NCBI GenBank assembly: GCA_023362775.1
Contig: JALMGJ010000006.1
Coordinates: 4,673,001 to 4,737,000, forward strand
Source of the DNA: Charina bottae
Taxonomy: Eukaryota; Chordata; Lepidosauria; Squamata; Charinaidae
DNA length: 64,000 bases
Direction: 5' to 3'
Position numbers and translations under genes: made by a program. Under the pieces are notes generated by a model, which saw only the letters and a list, made by a program, of their open reading frames with translations, did no database searches and was not told the origin of the DNA. This document shows, one piece after another, positions 55,310-64,000 of this stretch. Every line of letters begins with the position of its first letter. The first letter of the stretch is position 1.

Positions 55310-55460
55310 CTGCCCCACCTTGACCTTTTGTAGTAAAAATTTTGGAGGGCTTTCAAGGTCCTGTTAATGGACTCCACACCAATAAAATGGCATTCCTAGA
55401 ATCCCTGTGGTGTCTGTTTCTTGACTTGGCCTACCATGAAGGGCTGACCGTCACTGAGTC
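55310..55460 (+). mobile_element. LTR-tail-like fragment
   Basis: ACCAATAAAATGGCATTCC then GTGGTGTCTGTTTCTTGACT resembles an R-U5 junction; related to 29.36-29.42 kb. Confidence 0.4.
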
Positions 55461-55591
55461 TGCAGGTGAGGAAAGGCACCCTTCTACAAGGTAAAGTTAG
55501 TGCACCCACTATGACCCTTCTTGAGCCAGTTGAGGTGGCAGCAATGACTGATACCTTGGTTACATCCCTGGACTGTTAAAATGTCACTGAA

Positions 55592-55750
55592 AGCCAGTCT
55601 GGCGCAGAGGTTCAGGAGTTGGACTGGGCCAGGGGAGACAGGTTGAAGTTCATCCTCAGCTGTGGGAACTCACTGGTGACTTTGGGCTAGTCACTTTCTT
55701 TTAGTGCAACCTATGTGTTGTGTTATGGGGATAGAATGAATAGACATCTG
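55592..55750 (+). mobile_element. tRNA-derived MIR-like SINE
   Basis: AGCCAGTCTGGCGCAGAGGT with GGTTGAAGTTC (worn boxes A and B), then GTGACTTTGGGCTAGTCACT, the MIR/CORE-like body. Confidence 0.65.
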
Positions 55751-55940
55751 CAGTGTCAGCCATTTTACTTATCTCCCCAAGGTACAGGGACCACATATAT
55801 CTAGACAGAAAGCTCTGTACCACTTGCCAGTGGATTAACAGGCACAGTTTTAATAGATTGCATATTACTATAAACATTTAAATAGACACTGTTTGGATAC
55901 CAGACTGTACACACATTCGAAGAGAATATTTGTACACACA

Positions 55941-55978
55941 TTATTATTACTACTAGTATTAGTAGTAGAAGTAGTATT
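55941..55978. repeat. Imperfect (ATT/AGT)n trinucleotide repeat
   Basis: Trinucleotide run. Confidence 0.8.
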
Positions 55979-56077
55979 TTATAGCAATGTTAAGGATGAT
56001 TCAGTCTGTATTATTACTATTATAATTATTTTGGTTTTTGTTGTACACCATCATGAATCCAAGTTGGAATGTGGTAG

Positions 56078-56273
56078 TATATAAAGGTAGTCTGTAGCTT
56101 GAATCATGTCAACTGGATTTCTATTTTCTCAGTGGAAACGTTTCGCTCCTTATCCAATTCAGTTCTTATCCAATTCAGTTCTTATCCAATTCAGAAATCC
56201 AGTTGACATGATTCAAGCTACAGACAATTCCACCTGGATGACTGAGAACCTTCATAGACATATATAAAGGTAG
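56078..56273 (+). mobile_element. Short Penelope-like foldback, 13-bp TSD
   Basis: TCTGTAGCTTGAATCATGTC and its inverted copy, then the family 3' end GGATGACTGAGAACCTTCAT. TATATAAAGGTAG flanks it at 56,078-56,090 and 56,261-56,273. The centre is replaced by about three tandem copies of AATTCAGTTCTTATCC, and the hammerhead core is lost. Confidence 0.65.
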
Positions 56274-56671
56274 ATGGATGGATGGTGTTGGCATTGACCT
56301 GGAAAGCACTGAATGGCTTAGATCCTGAGTATCTAAGGGGCGTCTCGCCCATTATGAATCTGTCTGCCCATTAAGATCCCCTTTGAAGATAACCCTGCTC
56401 TCAATGGCTCTAACATCTGTCTAGTCCAGGGGAAAGACATTTTTCCATGCTGCTTCCAAGTTAAGGAAAGATCTGCATTGGCTCCTCCTCTTAGCATTTG
56501 GAAAGCCCATCAAGGACTTTTGGTTATGATTTCAATATTACTAGTATAATTTTTTTTTATTTTGTGAGACATCACAAGTGCTTGTCTAAGCAGAAAGGTA
56601 AGGTATAAATTCTGCAGTTCATTTCTCTCTCTATAAACTTAGAGTGATAAGGTATATTCCTTATGCTACAT

Positions 56672-56964
56672 CAGAGCTTTCCAAACTTTTCATGTTGGTG
56701 ACACACTTTTTAGACATGCATCATTTTGGGACACACTCTTACAACAGGGCATCATTTCGCAACACACTCTTACAGCAGGGCACAAGGCAGGCACTAGGAC
56801 CTGCACGGAATCACAGCAGGTTTGGAGGCAGCAAGGCACGAGGCAGGCACTAGGACCTGCACGGAATCCTGGCAGGGCTCGGAGGCAGCAGCAGCAGCCG
56901 TGACACACCCAGACACTGCAGCCGACACACTAACGTGTCCTGACACACAGTTTGGAAAGCTCTG
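56672..56964. mobile_element. hAT MITE, CAGAGCTTTCCAAA family, minisatellite variant (inverted)
   Basis: Perfect 8-bp duplication TGCTACAT (56,664-56,671 and 56,965-56,972). Two copies of the internal unit, reversed relative to 18,187. Confidence 0.9.
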
Positions 56965-57242
56965 TGCTACATCCTGGTTTGTTTAACGATGATTTCTGAA
57001 TAAACTAGAATTATCAGTTCATGCAAGTCATGGTTTACAAACCACAGCTGTGTTCACATACTTCATCAAGCTAAAAGCAAGGAAACAATGTGATATTGGA
57101 ACCTAGCAGTAGCATTTTTTTTGTTGTTTATTCGTCCAGTCGCTTCCGACTCTTCGTGACTTCATGGACCAGCCCACGCCAGAGCTTCCTGTCGGCCATC
57201 CCCAGCTCCCCCATGTTCGAGTCCGTCACCTCCAGAATATCA

Positions 57243-58466
57243 TCAATCCATCTTGCCCTTGGTCGGCCCCTCTTCCTTTTGCCTTCCACTTTCCCTAGCA
57301 TCAGCATCTTCCAAGGTATCCTGTCTTCTAATTATGTGGCCAAAGTACTTCAGTTTTGCCTTTAATATCATTCCCTCAAGTGAGCAGTCTGGCTTTATTT
57401 CCTGGAGTATGGACTGGTTTGATCTTGCAGTCCAAGGCACTCTCAGAATTTTCCTCCAACACCACAGTTCAAAAGCATCTATCTTCCTTCGCTCAGCCTT
57501 CCTTATGGTCCAGCTCTCGCAGCCATAGGTTACTACGGGGAATACAATTGCTTTAACTATGCGGACCTTTGTTGTCAGCGTGATGTCTCTGCTCTTAACT
57601 ATTTTATCAAGATTTGTCATTGCTCTCCTCCCAAGAAGTGAACGTCTTCTGATTTCCTGGCTGCAGTCAGCGTCTGCAGTAATCTTTGCGCCTAGAAATA
57701 CAAAGTTTGTCACTGCCTCCATGTTTTCTCCCTCTATTTGCCAGTTATCAATCAAGCTGGTTGCCATAATCTTGGTTTTTTTTTTGAGATTTAACTGCAA
57801 CCCAGCTTTTTCACTTTCTTCTTTCGCCTTCGTCATAAGGCTCCTCAGCTGCTCCTCGCTTTCAGCCATCAAAGTGGTATCATCTGCATATCTGAGATTG
57901 TTAACGTTTCTTCCAGCGATTTTAATTCCAGCCTTGGATTCATCAAGCCCAACACGTCGCATGATGTGTTCTGTGTACAGGTTGAATAGGTAGGGTGAGA
58001 GTATACAACCCTGCCATACTCCTTTCCCAATCTTAAACCAGTCCGCTGTTCCGTGGTCTGTTGTTACCATTGCTACTTGGTCGTTATACAGATTCCTCAG
58101 GAGGTAGACAAGATGTCTTGGTATCCCCATACCACCAAGAACTTGCCACAATTTGTTATGATCCACACAGTCAAAGGCTTTAGAATAGTCAATAAAACAA
58201 AAATAGATCTTTTTCTGAAACTCCCTGGCTTTCTCCATTATCCAGCGGATATTGGTAATTTGGTCTCTAGTTCCTCTGCCTTTTCTAAACCCATCTTGTA
58301 CATCTGGCAATTCTCGCTCCATGAATTGCTGGAGTCTACCTTGCAAGATCTTGAGCATTACCTTACTGGCATGTGAAATAAGTGCCACAGTTCGATAGTT
58401 TGAACATTCTTTAGTGTTTCCCTTTTTTGGTATGGGGATATAAGTTGATTTTTTCCAATCTGATGG
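57243..58466 (-). pseudogene. BovB ORF, reverse transcriptase half
   Basis: It continues in the same frame after the stop: PSDWKKSTYIPIPKKGN, then FRKGRGTRDQITNIR, FIDYSKAFDCVDH (RT motif A), QGCILSPYLFN (motif B) and LRYADDTTLMA (YADD catalytic box), then the C-terminal CESWTIRKAE and LRVPWTA. Near 57,310 a frameshift changes the expected KVEGKRKRGRP into DADARESGRQKEEG. RT core residues are all present. Confidence 0.9.
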
Positions 58467-59915
58467 CTATTCTTGTGTTTTCCAAATTTGCTGGCATATG
58501 GCATGCATCACCTTGACAGCATCATCTTGCAAGATTTTAAACAGTTCAACTGAGATACCGTCGTCTCCTGCTGCCTTGTTATTAGCAATGCTTCTTAAGG
58601 CCCATTCAACCTCACTCTTCAGGATGTCTGGCTCTAACTCACTGACCACACCGTCAAAGCTATCTGCAATATTATTATCCTTCCTATACAGATCTTCTGT
58701 ATATTCTTGCCACCTTTTCTTGATCTCTTCTGCTTCTGTTAGGTCCTTACCATCTTTGTTTTTGATCATACCGATTTTTGCCTGGAATTTACCTCCGATA
58801 TTTCTAATTTTCTGGAAGAGGTCTCTTGTTCTTCCTATTCTATTATCTTCTTCCACTTCCTCATGTTGCTTGTTTAAAAATAATTCCTTATCTCTTCTGG
58901 CTAACTTCTGGAATTTTGCATTTAATTGGGCATATCTCCCCTTATCACTGTTGCCTTTTGCTTTCCTTCTTTCTTGGGCTACTTCCAGTGTCTCAGCAGA
59001 CAGCCATCTTGCCTTCTTGGTTTTCTTTTTCTTTGGGACGTTTTTTGTTGCCGCCTCCTGAACAATGTTGCGAACTTCTGTCCATAGTTCTTCTGGGACC
59101 CTATCTACTAAATCTAGTCCCTTAAATCTATTCTTCACCTCCACTGCATATTCATTAGGAATGTTAGTGAGCTCATATCTAACTGATCTGTGGGTCTTCC
59201 CTATTCTCTTTAGTCTGATTCTAAATTTTGCAATAAGAAGCTCGTGATCTGAACTACAGTCAGCTCCAGGTCTTGTTTTTACCGACTGTATAGATGTCCG
59301 CCACCTTTGGCTGCAAAGGATGTAGTCAGTCTGATTTCGATGTCGACCATCTGGTGAAGTCCATGTATAAAGTCGTCTTTTAGGTTGCTGGAAGAGAGTG
59401 TTTGTTATGCACAGTGAGTTGTCTTGGCAAAATTCTATCAGCCTATGTCCCGCTTCATTTTGTTCTCCCAGACCATGCTTGCCTGTAATTCCAGGTGTCG
59501 TTTGACTACCCACCTTAGCATTCCAGTCTCCTGTAATGAAAATAACATCTCTTTTTGGTGTATTATCCAGTAGGTGCTGCAGATCCTCATAGAACTGATC
59601 TACTTCTGCTTCTTCAGCATCTGTGGTTGGGGCGTATATTTGGATCATTGTGATGTTAAATGGCTTACCCTGAATTCGAATTGAGATCATTCTATCGTTC
59701 TTTGGATTGTATCCAAGCACTGCTTTAGCCACTTTATTATTAATTATGAAGGCTACTCCATTTCTTCTGTGGTCCTCTTGTCCACAGTAGTAGATCTGGT
59801 GGTCATCTGATGTGAAGTGACCCATTCCAGTCCATTTCAGTTCACTGACACCCAAAATGTCTATATTGAATCTTGACATCTTACCAATAACCACATCCAA
59901 TTTGCCCTGGCTCAT
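58467..59915 (-). pseudogene. BovB ORF, endonuclease half (482 codons)
   Basis: AP-type endonuclease that nicks target DNA for target-primed reverse transcription. Catalytic motifs are visible: SELKWTG (residues 24-30, with the Glu), GDWNAKVG (129-136), TDYIL (196-200) and SDHELL (222-227). A lysine-rich linker (about 290-360) follows, then LEPDILKSEVEWALRSIANN at the start of the RT region. The frame ends at a TAG (58,467-58,469) directly after IWKTQE; the same frame continues beyond, so this is one inactivating point lesion, not the true C-terminus. Confidence 0.9.
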
Positions 59916-60349
59916 AGATCTTACATTCCAGGTTCCTATGGTGTGTTGATCTTTAGAACATCGGATTCGTCGTTCACCACCAGTTCACCACTGTCGGCCA
60001 CTAGCCGTCCTTTCGGCTTTGAGCTAGCTGCGTCATCACATCTGGGGCTAGTTGAACTTATCCTCTCTTCCTCCCCAGTAGCATTTTGACCATCTTCCGA
60101 CCTGGGAGTCCCATCTTCCGATGGTATACCGACATATCTTTGGTTGTACTGATCCATTTAGTTTTCATGGCAAGAATACTGGGGTGGGTTGCCATTACCT
60201 TCCCCAGGGATCGTATTTAGTCTGACCTGTCTGCCATGACCTTCCCGTCTTGGGTGTCCCTTCGCGGTTTAGCTCATGGTTTCATTGAGGTGCTCAAGCT
60301 CCAGCACCACGACAAGGTAACCATCTCCCTTGCTGGAGCAGTAGCATTT

Positions 60350-61780
60350 ACTCCCTTTAATAGCAAGCTCAAACAATGAATGTCAGCAGGCTTGGATCCA
60401 AAACACGGCCATTGCAACATAAGAAAATAAATATCGGCTTGCTCAGAATCCCCTGAGCTTGCAAAAGTCCGGAAAGTTATTATTTATTATTTTGTTTTAC
60501 TACCACTCCTCCTTCCAAGAGGACTTCAGGGAACCACTTCCTCCTTAGTTGGACCTAAGGGAGCTGTTCTTTCTCTGAAGATCTCAGGGAGGGCTGGGGA
60601 ATGTTCAGTAACCAAAGAGTAATGGTTTTCTGCTGGAAAAGAAAAATGGAAAATCCATGCTGCAGGGAATAAGAGCGGAGTGTTTGGGAAGAACCGTGGC
60701 TAGTTGGAGCTTTCAACACAAGGTTAGAAGGCAGAGTCACCCTGCAATGCTTCCTTGTAATACTTAGTTTAATGTGGTGTCATCAGACACTTAGGGTTAA
60801 TTATTTTGATAATGCTGGCAACTTGCCTGTGAATAAAGCCGGTATTTTTAACCCTATACTGCACTTGAAAGGCCGAGTTAAAAGTGTAGGCTGCTTGTCC
60901 ATTTAAATGCTAATTGCTAAATATTAGGCAAAATTGTAGTGCTTTATCCTGCTCTTCACAAAATGAGTATTCTTGGCTAGCTTTTGAAAGAATGAAACTA
61001 ATGAAGTAGTAAAACATACCCCGAAGGAGGAACATGAACGGAATCAGCTGAAGGTTGAATTCTTCCAAAAGTTCATTTGAATTCAGGAAGGTAACAGACT
61101 ATCCTACAAGGGGGGTTAGAGTGCATCGAGGAAGGGACTCCCAAAAGTTTCTCAGCTCATCAGCTGCTGCTCCTCAGTTGATGGCCTCCTATGAGAAGTC
61201 CTACCGGTGATGCTTATAGTGCATGAAAGGTCAGCAGAGGAGGACCTTCACTTCCTCAGCTCTTAGCCCTCTTAAAAGTAGGGAGGGCAACTTTTCTATG
61301 AGGAACTGCATTTTCACAACCTGGAGCTGGTTAAGATGGTCACATCTTCTCTTTCATACTCTGCATACTTGTGGAGGTGGAGTTGCTCAGAGGAACATGT
61401 AGAGTGGGCAGCTCCCTTGACTTCGGCACTGGTCAGTGAAAAAGCACTTCTTTCTCCCTGCCTACTGTAAAAATGCAGCAGGTTGCAGAGAAGAAACAAA
61501 ACGGTCCATTCTTCCATCTGTTTGAGAAGAGAGGAGGAAGAGTTTATGCTCCCTGACAAAGTGTTTCTTTTTTAGCAACTTGGTTGGATTCAGAAAAGGG
61601 GAGGGGAGAATATCCTCATGGGTGAGGGTGTTCATGATTCTTTTCTCCTCCTCTGAAAGCTGGCACCAAGGTCCCACTGCAGTAGATTTTGCAGCAGATT
61701 TTGCAGCCTTCAGTGGACTAAGCTGGAGCTACCAGTCCTCCTTTGCCCAGAAGACTTCCAGCTTTTTAACCAGGCTAAGG
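60350..61780. other. No exon recognised; repeat-free part at 60,760-61,010
   Basis: GGGTTAATTATTTTGATAAT and TGCTAATTGCTAAATATTAG are homeodomain-like AT motifs. Conservation is unknown. Confidence 0.3.
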
Positions 61781-61787
61781 GGATGGA

Positions 61788-62123
61788 AGGGGCGTGGTGG
61801 CTCAGCGGGTAAGACGCCAGGCTTGTCGATCAATCGGAAGATCGCAAGTTCGGTGGTTCGAATCCCTAGCCCCGCGTGACGGAGTGAGCTCCCGCACTCG
61901 CCCCAGATCTTGCCAACCTAGCAGTTCGAAAGCATGCAAATGCAAGTAGATGAATAGGTACCACTTCGGTGGGTAGGTAACAGCGTTCCACGCGCGTCAT
62001 GCCAGCCACATGACCGCGGAAGCGTCTTCGGACAACGTTGGCTCTTCAGCTAACAAACGGAGATGAGCACCGGCCCCTAGAGTCGGACACGACTGCACAA
62101 CTGTGTGGGGGGAACCTTTACTT
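61788..62123 (+). mobile_element. Sauria-like SINE, full length, 12-bp TSD
   Basis: GGGGCGTGGTGGCTCAGCGG head with box A-like TGGCTCAGCGGGTAAGA and box B-like GGTTCGAATCC, a full body and a CTTTACTTTAA end. TAAGGGGATGGA lies at 61,776-61,787 and 62,124-62,135. Confidence 0.92.
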
Positions 62124-62139
62124 TAAGGGGATGGAGGAC

Positions 62140-62635
62140 ATCTTATTTAATGCTGAAGAACATGACTTAGTGTTCTTCAGCATCAAGATAGGTGGTGACA
62201 GTCTATATTGCCTGATCCAAAAGTATTCTGTATGTGCCCTTATATCGGGAGGAGATTCAGATGAATGGGGCCATCGCTATTCTTTCTCTAGGAGCTTCTA
62301 TTCCTCTCAATTTCTTTATGCCAAGTTATACCCCCGTTTTCTTGTGGAAAAAGCAGGGGTAGAACCTTGCCACCAAGCAGGGCTTACAAAAGCCCCTCTC
62401 TGCTTTTCATGCATGTCGTTGCTGAGTGCTGCTCTTGAGTTGCCACCAAGAAACTACTGGTTTCTTTCCCTCCTCCAGAGCAAGGAAGAGCATAGATGGG
62501 TGGTGTGACCGTTTGGTCCAAGCACATGAACTGTTCTTCTCCAAGCAGCTTACTCTGCTGCTAAGCGAGAGCCCTTTCTTTCCAAACCAATCTTTTTTCC
62601 AGCCATGAAGGATTCCCCGTGCGGGAATTGGTCAT
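62140..62635. other. No gene recognised
   Basis: A 156-codon frame at 62,038-62,508 begins inside the SINE and has no known domain; treated as chance. Confidence 0.4.
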
Positions 62636-62639
62636 TTCG

Positions 62640-62925
62640 AAATGGGGTGGCCAATCTTGGAAATGGTGACGTCCCCGCCTCCCGGGAGCTCTCATCAGTT
62701 GAGCGCGAAACGCTGTTTGCGATCTTCTGGCTGCAAGCAGCCGTCCGGAGGACAGATGGGATGATTCCAGGTATTCTCTTTGATCTGGAGAACGTTTCTG
62801 GGCTTCAGGAAAACCTGCCTGAGCCCCAAAAAAGTTACCGTGTTGTCAGCTCTGCCCGCTGAACCAGCGGGCACAGCCGTTCAGTCCGCCATTCCCACTG
62901 GAAGCCCGCGGCTGACGGGTCTCGA
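62640..62925 (-). mobile_element. L1-like 5' UTR fragment
   Basis: It matches 8,711-8,950 in the same orientation: AATGGTGACGTCCC.GCCTCCCGG, GATGGGATGATTCC, GGCTTCAGGAAAA.CCTGCCTGAGCCC and GCGGGCACAGC. No 3' part follows on either side. Confidence 0.6.
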
Positions 62926-63179
62926 AGGGAATATGTCCTTCAGAAAGGCAGGGAGGGAAAAGCTTGCTTCAGTGGCTGTACATCTTCCGCAATATGGAAA
63001 CGATTGGGTTGATTGTCTGCTTTTGCCACGAGATGAGCCAAGTGGAGAGGCACCCACTGTTCATCTTGATGTGAAAATGAGACCCCAAAGCTGTAGCAGA
63101 AAGCGCTTTGTTTCTTTCACTGCTGTGCTCTCAGCCACGCAGAATTACACTCTCTAATGTGATATTAAAAGCAATTTAG

Positions 63180-63830
63180 AGCCATGGATGTGTGCTGTTT
63201 ATTTTATACTTCAGCTGTACTTGCGTGCTGCTTTATGTTAGCTGACAAATTGGATAGACCAAAGGCTTGAGAAGATATTTCCAAAGAGGCTGTTGCTCAC
63301 CCCTCCTAGCTAAACAGAAGCGAATCGCTTGAAACAGAACCTCCCCCCCGCCTCCCCCCCTCCAGGGGCAACGAATAGACAAATGCTGCTAATAACTTGG
63401 CTTTTATTTGCACCCAAATGACTTGGGTGCATTATTAAGCTCTTTGTTTTTAAACTCGCCCTATTTACCAAAAGCTTCCTGCGACTTGAAAGGGTGCAGC
63501 TGAGTTATCAAATTACAAGAGAGAGTTTGAAGCATTAATCTATTAATTGCTCTGATTAACGGATTAATTAAAAACAGATTTAAGATGTAATTTTTGCAGT
63601 TTTCTTGTGAAATGTGCCTGATTGCTGCTAACTTGCCCTTCCTTGGGTTGATCTAATATCTCGGGAAGGAGGGCTTGAGCAGATGTGCACGTGGAAAATT
63701 TCAGCTTTGTATAAAACAAGAGCCAGAATGAATGCTGTTTAATACTTTGAAAGCAGAGATCATCTAGTAAGTACTTGTACTCAGACCCGTTTCCCATTTC
63801 CCAAATTCTGCCACATTTGAATGGGGCTAA
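63180..63830. other. Repeat-free AT-rich block, possible conserved noncoding DNA
   Basis: No repeat hallmarks over 600 bp. Clustered TAATTA-type sites at 63,535-63,575 (TCTATTAATTGCTCTGATTA, GGATTAATTAAAAAC) plus CACGTG-like GTGCACGTGG. An intronic enhancer is conceivable; nothing here proves it. Confidence 0.25.
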
Positions 63831-63832
63831 GG

Positions 63833-64000
63833 ACAAAGGTCCGTATAGTTAAAGCTATGGTTTTCCCAGTAGTAATGTATGGCTGTGAGAGTTGGACCAT
63901 AAGGAAGGCTGAGCACCGAAGAATTGATGCTTTCGAGCTGTGGTGCTGGGGAAGACTCTTGAGAGTCCCTTGGACTGCAAGGAGGTCAAACCAGTCAATC
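63833..64000 (+). mobile_element. RTE/BovB LINE, 5' truncated, runs off the window
   Basis: It encodes VRIVKAMVFPVVMYGCESW, TIRKAEHRRIDAFELWCWGR and LLRVPWTARRSNQS. HRRIDAF resembles the subfamily at 25,206 more than that at 57,118. Confidence 0.88.

Larger units (their letters stand above)
57118..60336 (-). mobile_element. Full-length RTE/BovB LINE, 13-bp TSD
   Basis: Identical AGCAGTAGCATTT at 57,105-57,117 and 60,337-60,349 brackets a 3.2-kb minus-strand element. It has a 5' UTR (about 60,336-59,916), one long ORF with endonuclease and RT, and a 3' end finishing at the GTTGTTTATTCG side. It lies inside an intron, antisense to the gene. The first half of the ORF is intact; lesions are one in-frame stop and a frameshift near the C-terminus. 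Confidence 0.92.

Noticed and set aside
58498..59061. A 187-codon plus-strand frame
   Set aside because: Antisense shadow of the BovB ORF.
61798..61863. Possible tRNA gene (boxes A and B)
   Set aside because: The match is the tRNA-derived head of a Sauria-like SINE with body, tail and 12-bp duplications, not an independent tRNA gene.
62038..62508. A 156-codon frame
   Set aside because: It begins within a SINE and has no homology or splice context.
1..64000. CRISPR array, operons, phage or plasmid features
   Set aside because: Introns, LINEs, SINEs and microsatellites show vertebrate nuclear DNA; the tandem arrays seen have no CRISPR-like spacer structure.

Overview
The window looks like a squamate reptile (lizard or snake) chromosome. 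It is a gene-poor, repeat-rich stretch carrying the 5' end of one protein-coding gene. The squamate call rests on the repeats seen together: RTE/BovB LINEs, tRNA-derived SINEs resembling the Sauria family, L2-, CR1- and L1-like LINEs, 5S rRNA-derived SINEs, Penelope-like foldbacks, many hAT-type MITEs and several solo LTRs. The species cannot be fixed from sequence alone. No bacterial, phage or CRISPR features are present.

The host gene is CHCHD3-like (MICOS subunit MIC19; the paralogue CHCHD6/MIC25 is the alternative). A CpG-rich promoter lies at about 38,340-38,700, with two CCAAT boxes, a GC box and two facing ZNF143/THAP11-like motifs. Exon 1 is 38,704-38,787 and ends at a GT donor. Exon 2 is 44,924-45,029, with good splice sites and matching phase. 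A short candidate exon 3 lies at 52,003-52,037. The coiled-coil and CHCH exons are not seen and are probably beyond 64 kb. Positions 1-38.3 kb are therefore upstream intergenic DNA, and 38.8-64 kb is mostly intron.

Layout: 1-9 kb holds nested 5S-SINE and LINE tails, a Penelope-like foldback with hammerhead-like cores, an hAT MITE, solo LTRs and an internally deleted L1-like element. 9-20 kb has a Sauria SINE, BovB and L2 tails, two opposed solo LTRs of one family, and a minisatellite-bearing hAT element. 20-27 kb has two BovB fragments, GC-rich MITEs sharing an internal tandem unit, a CR1 3' end and a long hairpin. 27-38 kb is low in recognisable repeats except for LTR-like pieces, an LTR with unusually long terminal inverted repeats, MITEs, a Sauria SINE and the largest Penelope-like foldback. 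38-52 kb has the gene start, head-to-head L2 fragments split by a TA-flanked MITE, and a CR1 3' UTR. 52-64 kb has more SINEs and MITEs, a full-length 3.2-kb BovB with one in-frame stop and a downstream frameshift, and the start of another BovB at the right edge.

Target-site duplications could be read directly for over twenty insertions. They are 8 bp for hAT MITEs, 5 bp for LTRs, and 12-17 bp for LINEs, SINEs and Penelope-like foldbacks. This makes the class assignments firmer than resemblance alone. No new multi-gene system was found. The most interesting structures are the hammerhead-bearing Penelope foldbacks, the MITEs with shared or expanding internal arrays, and the promoter architecture of the gene.
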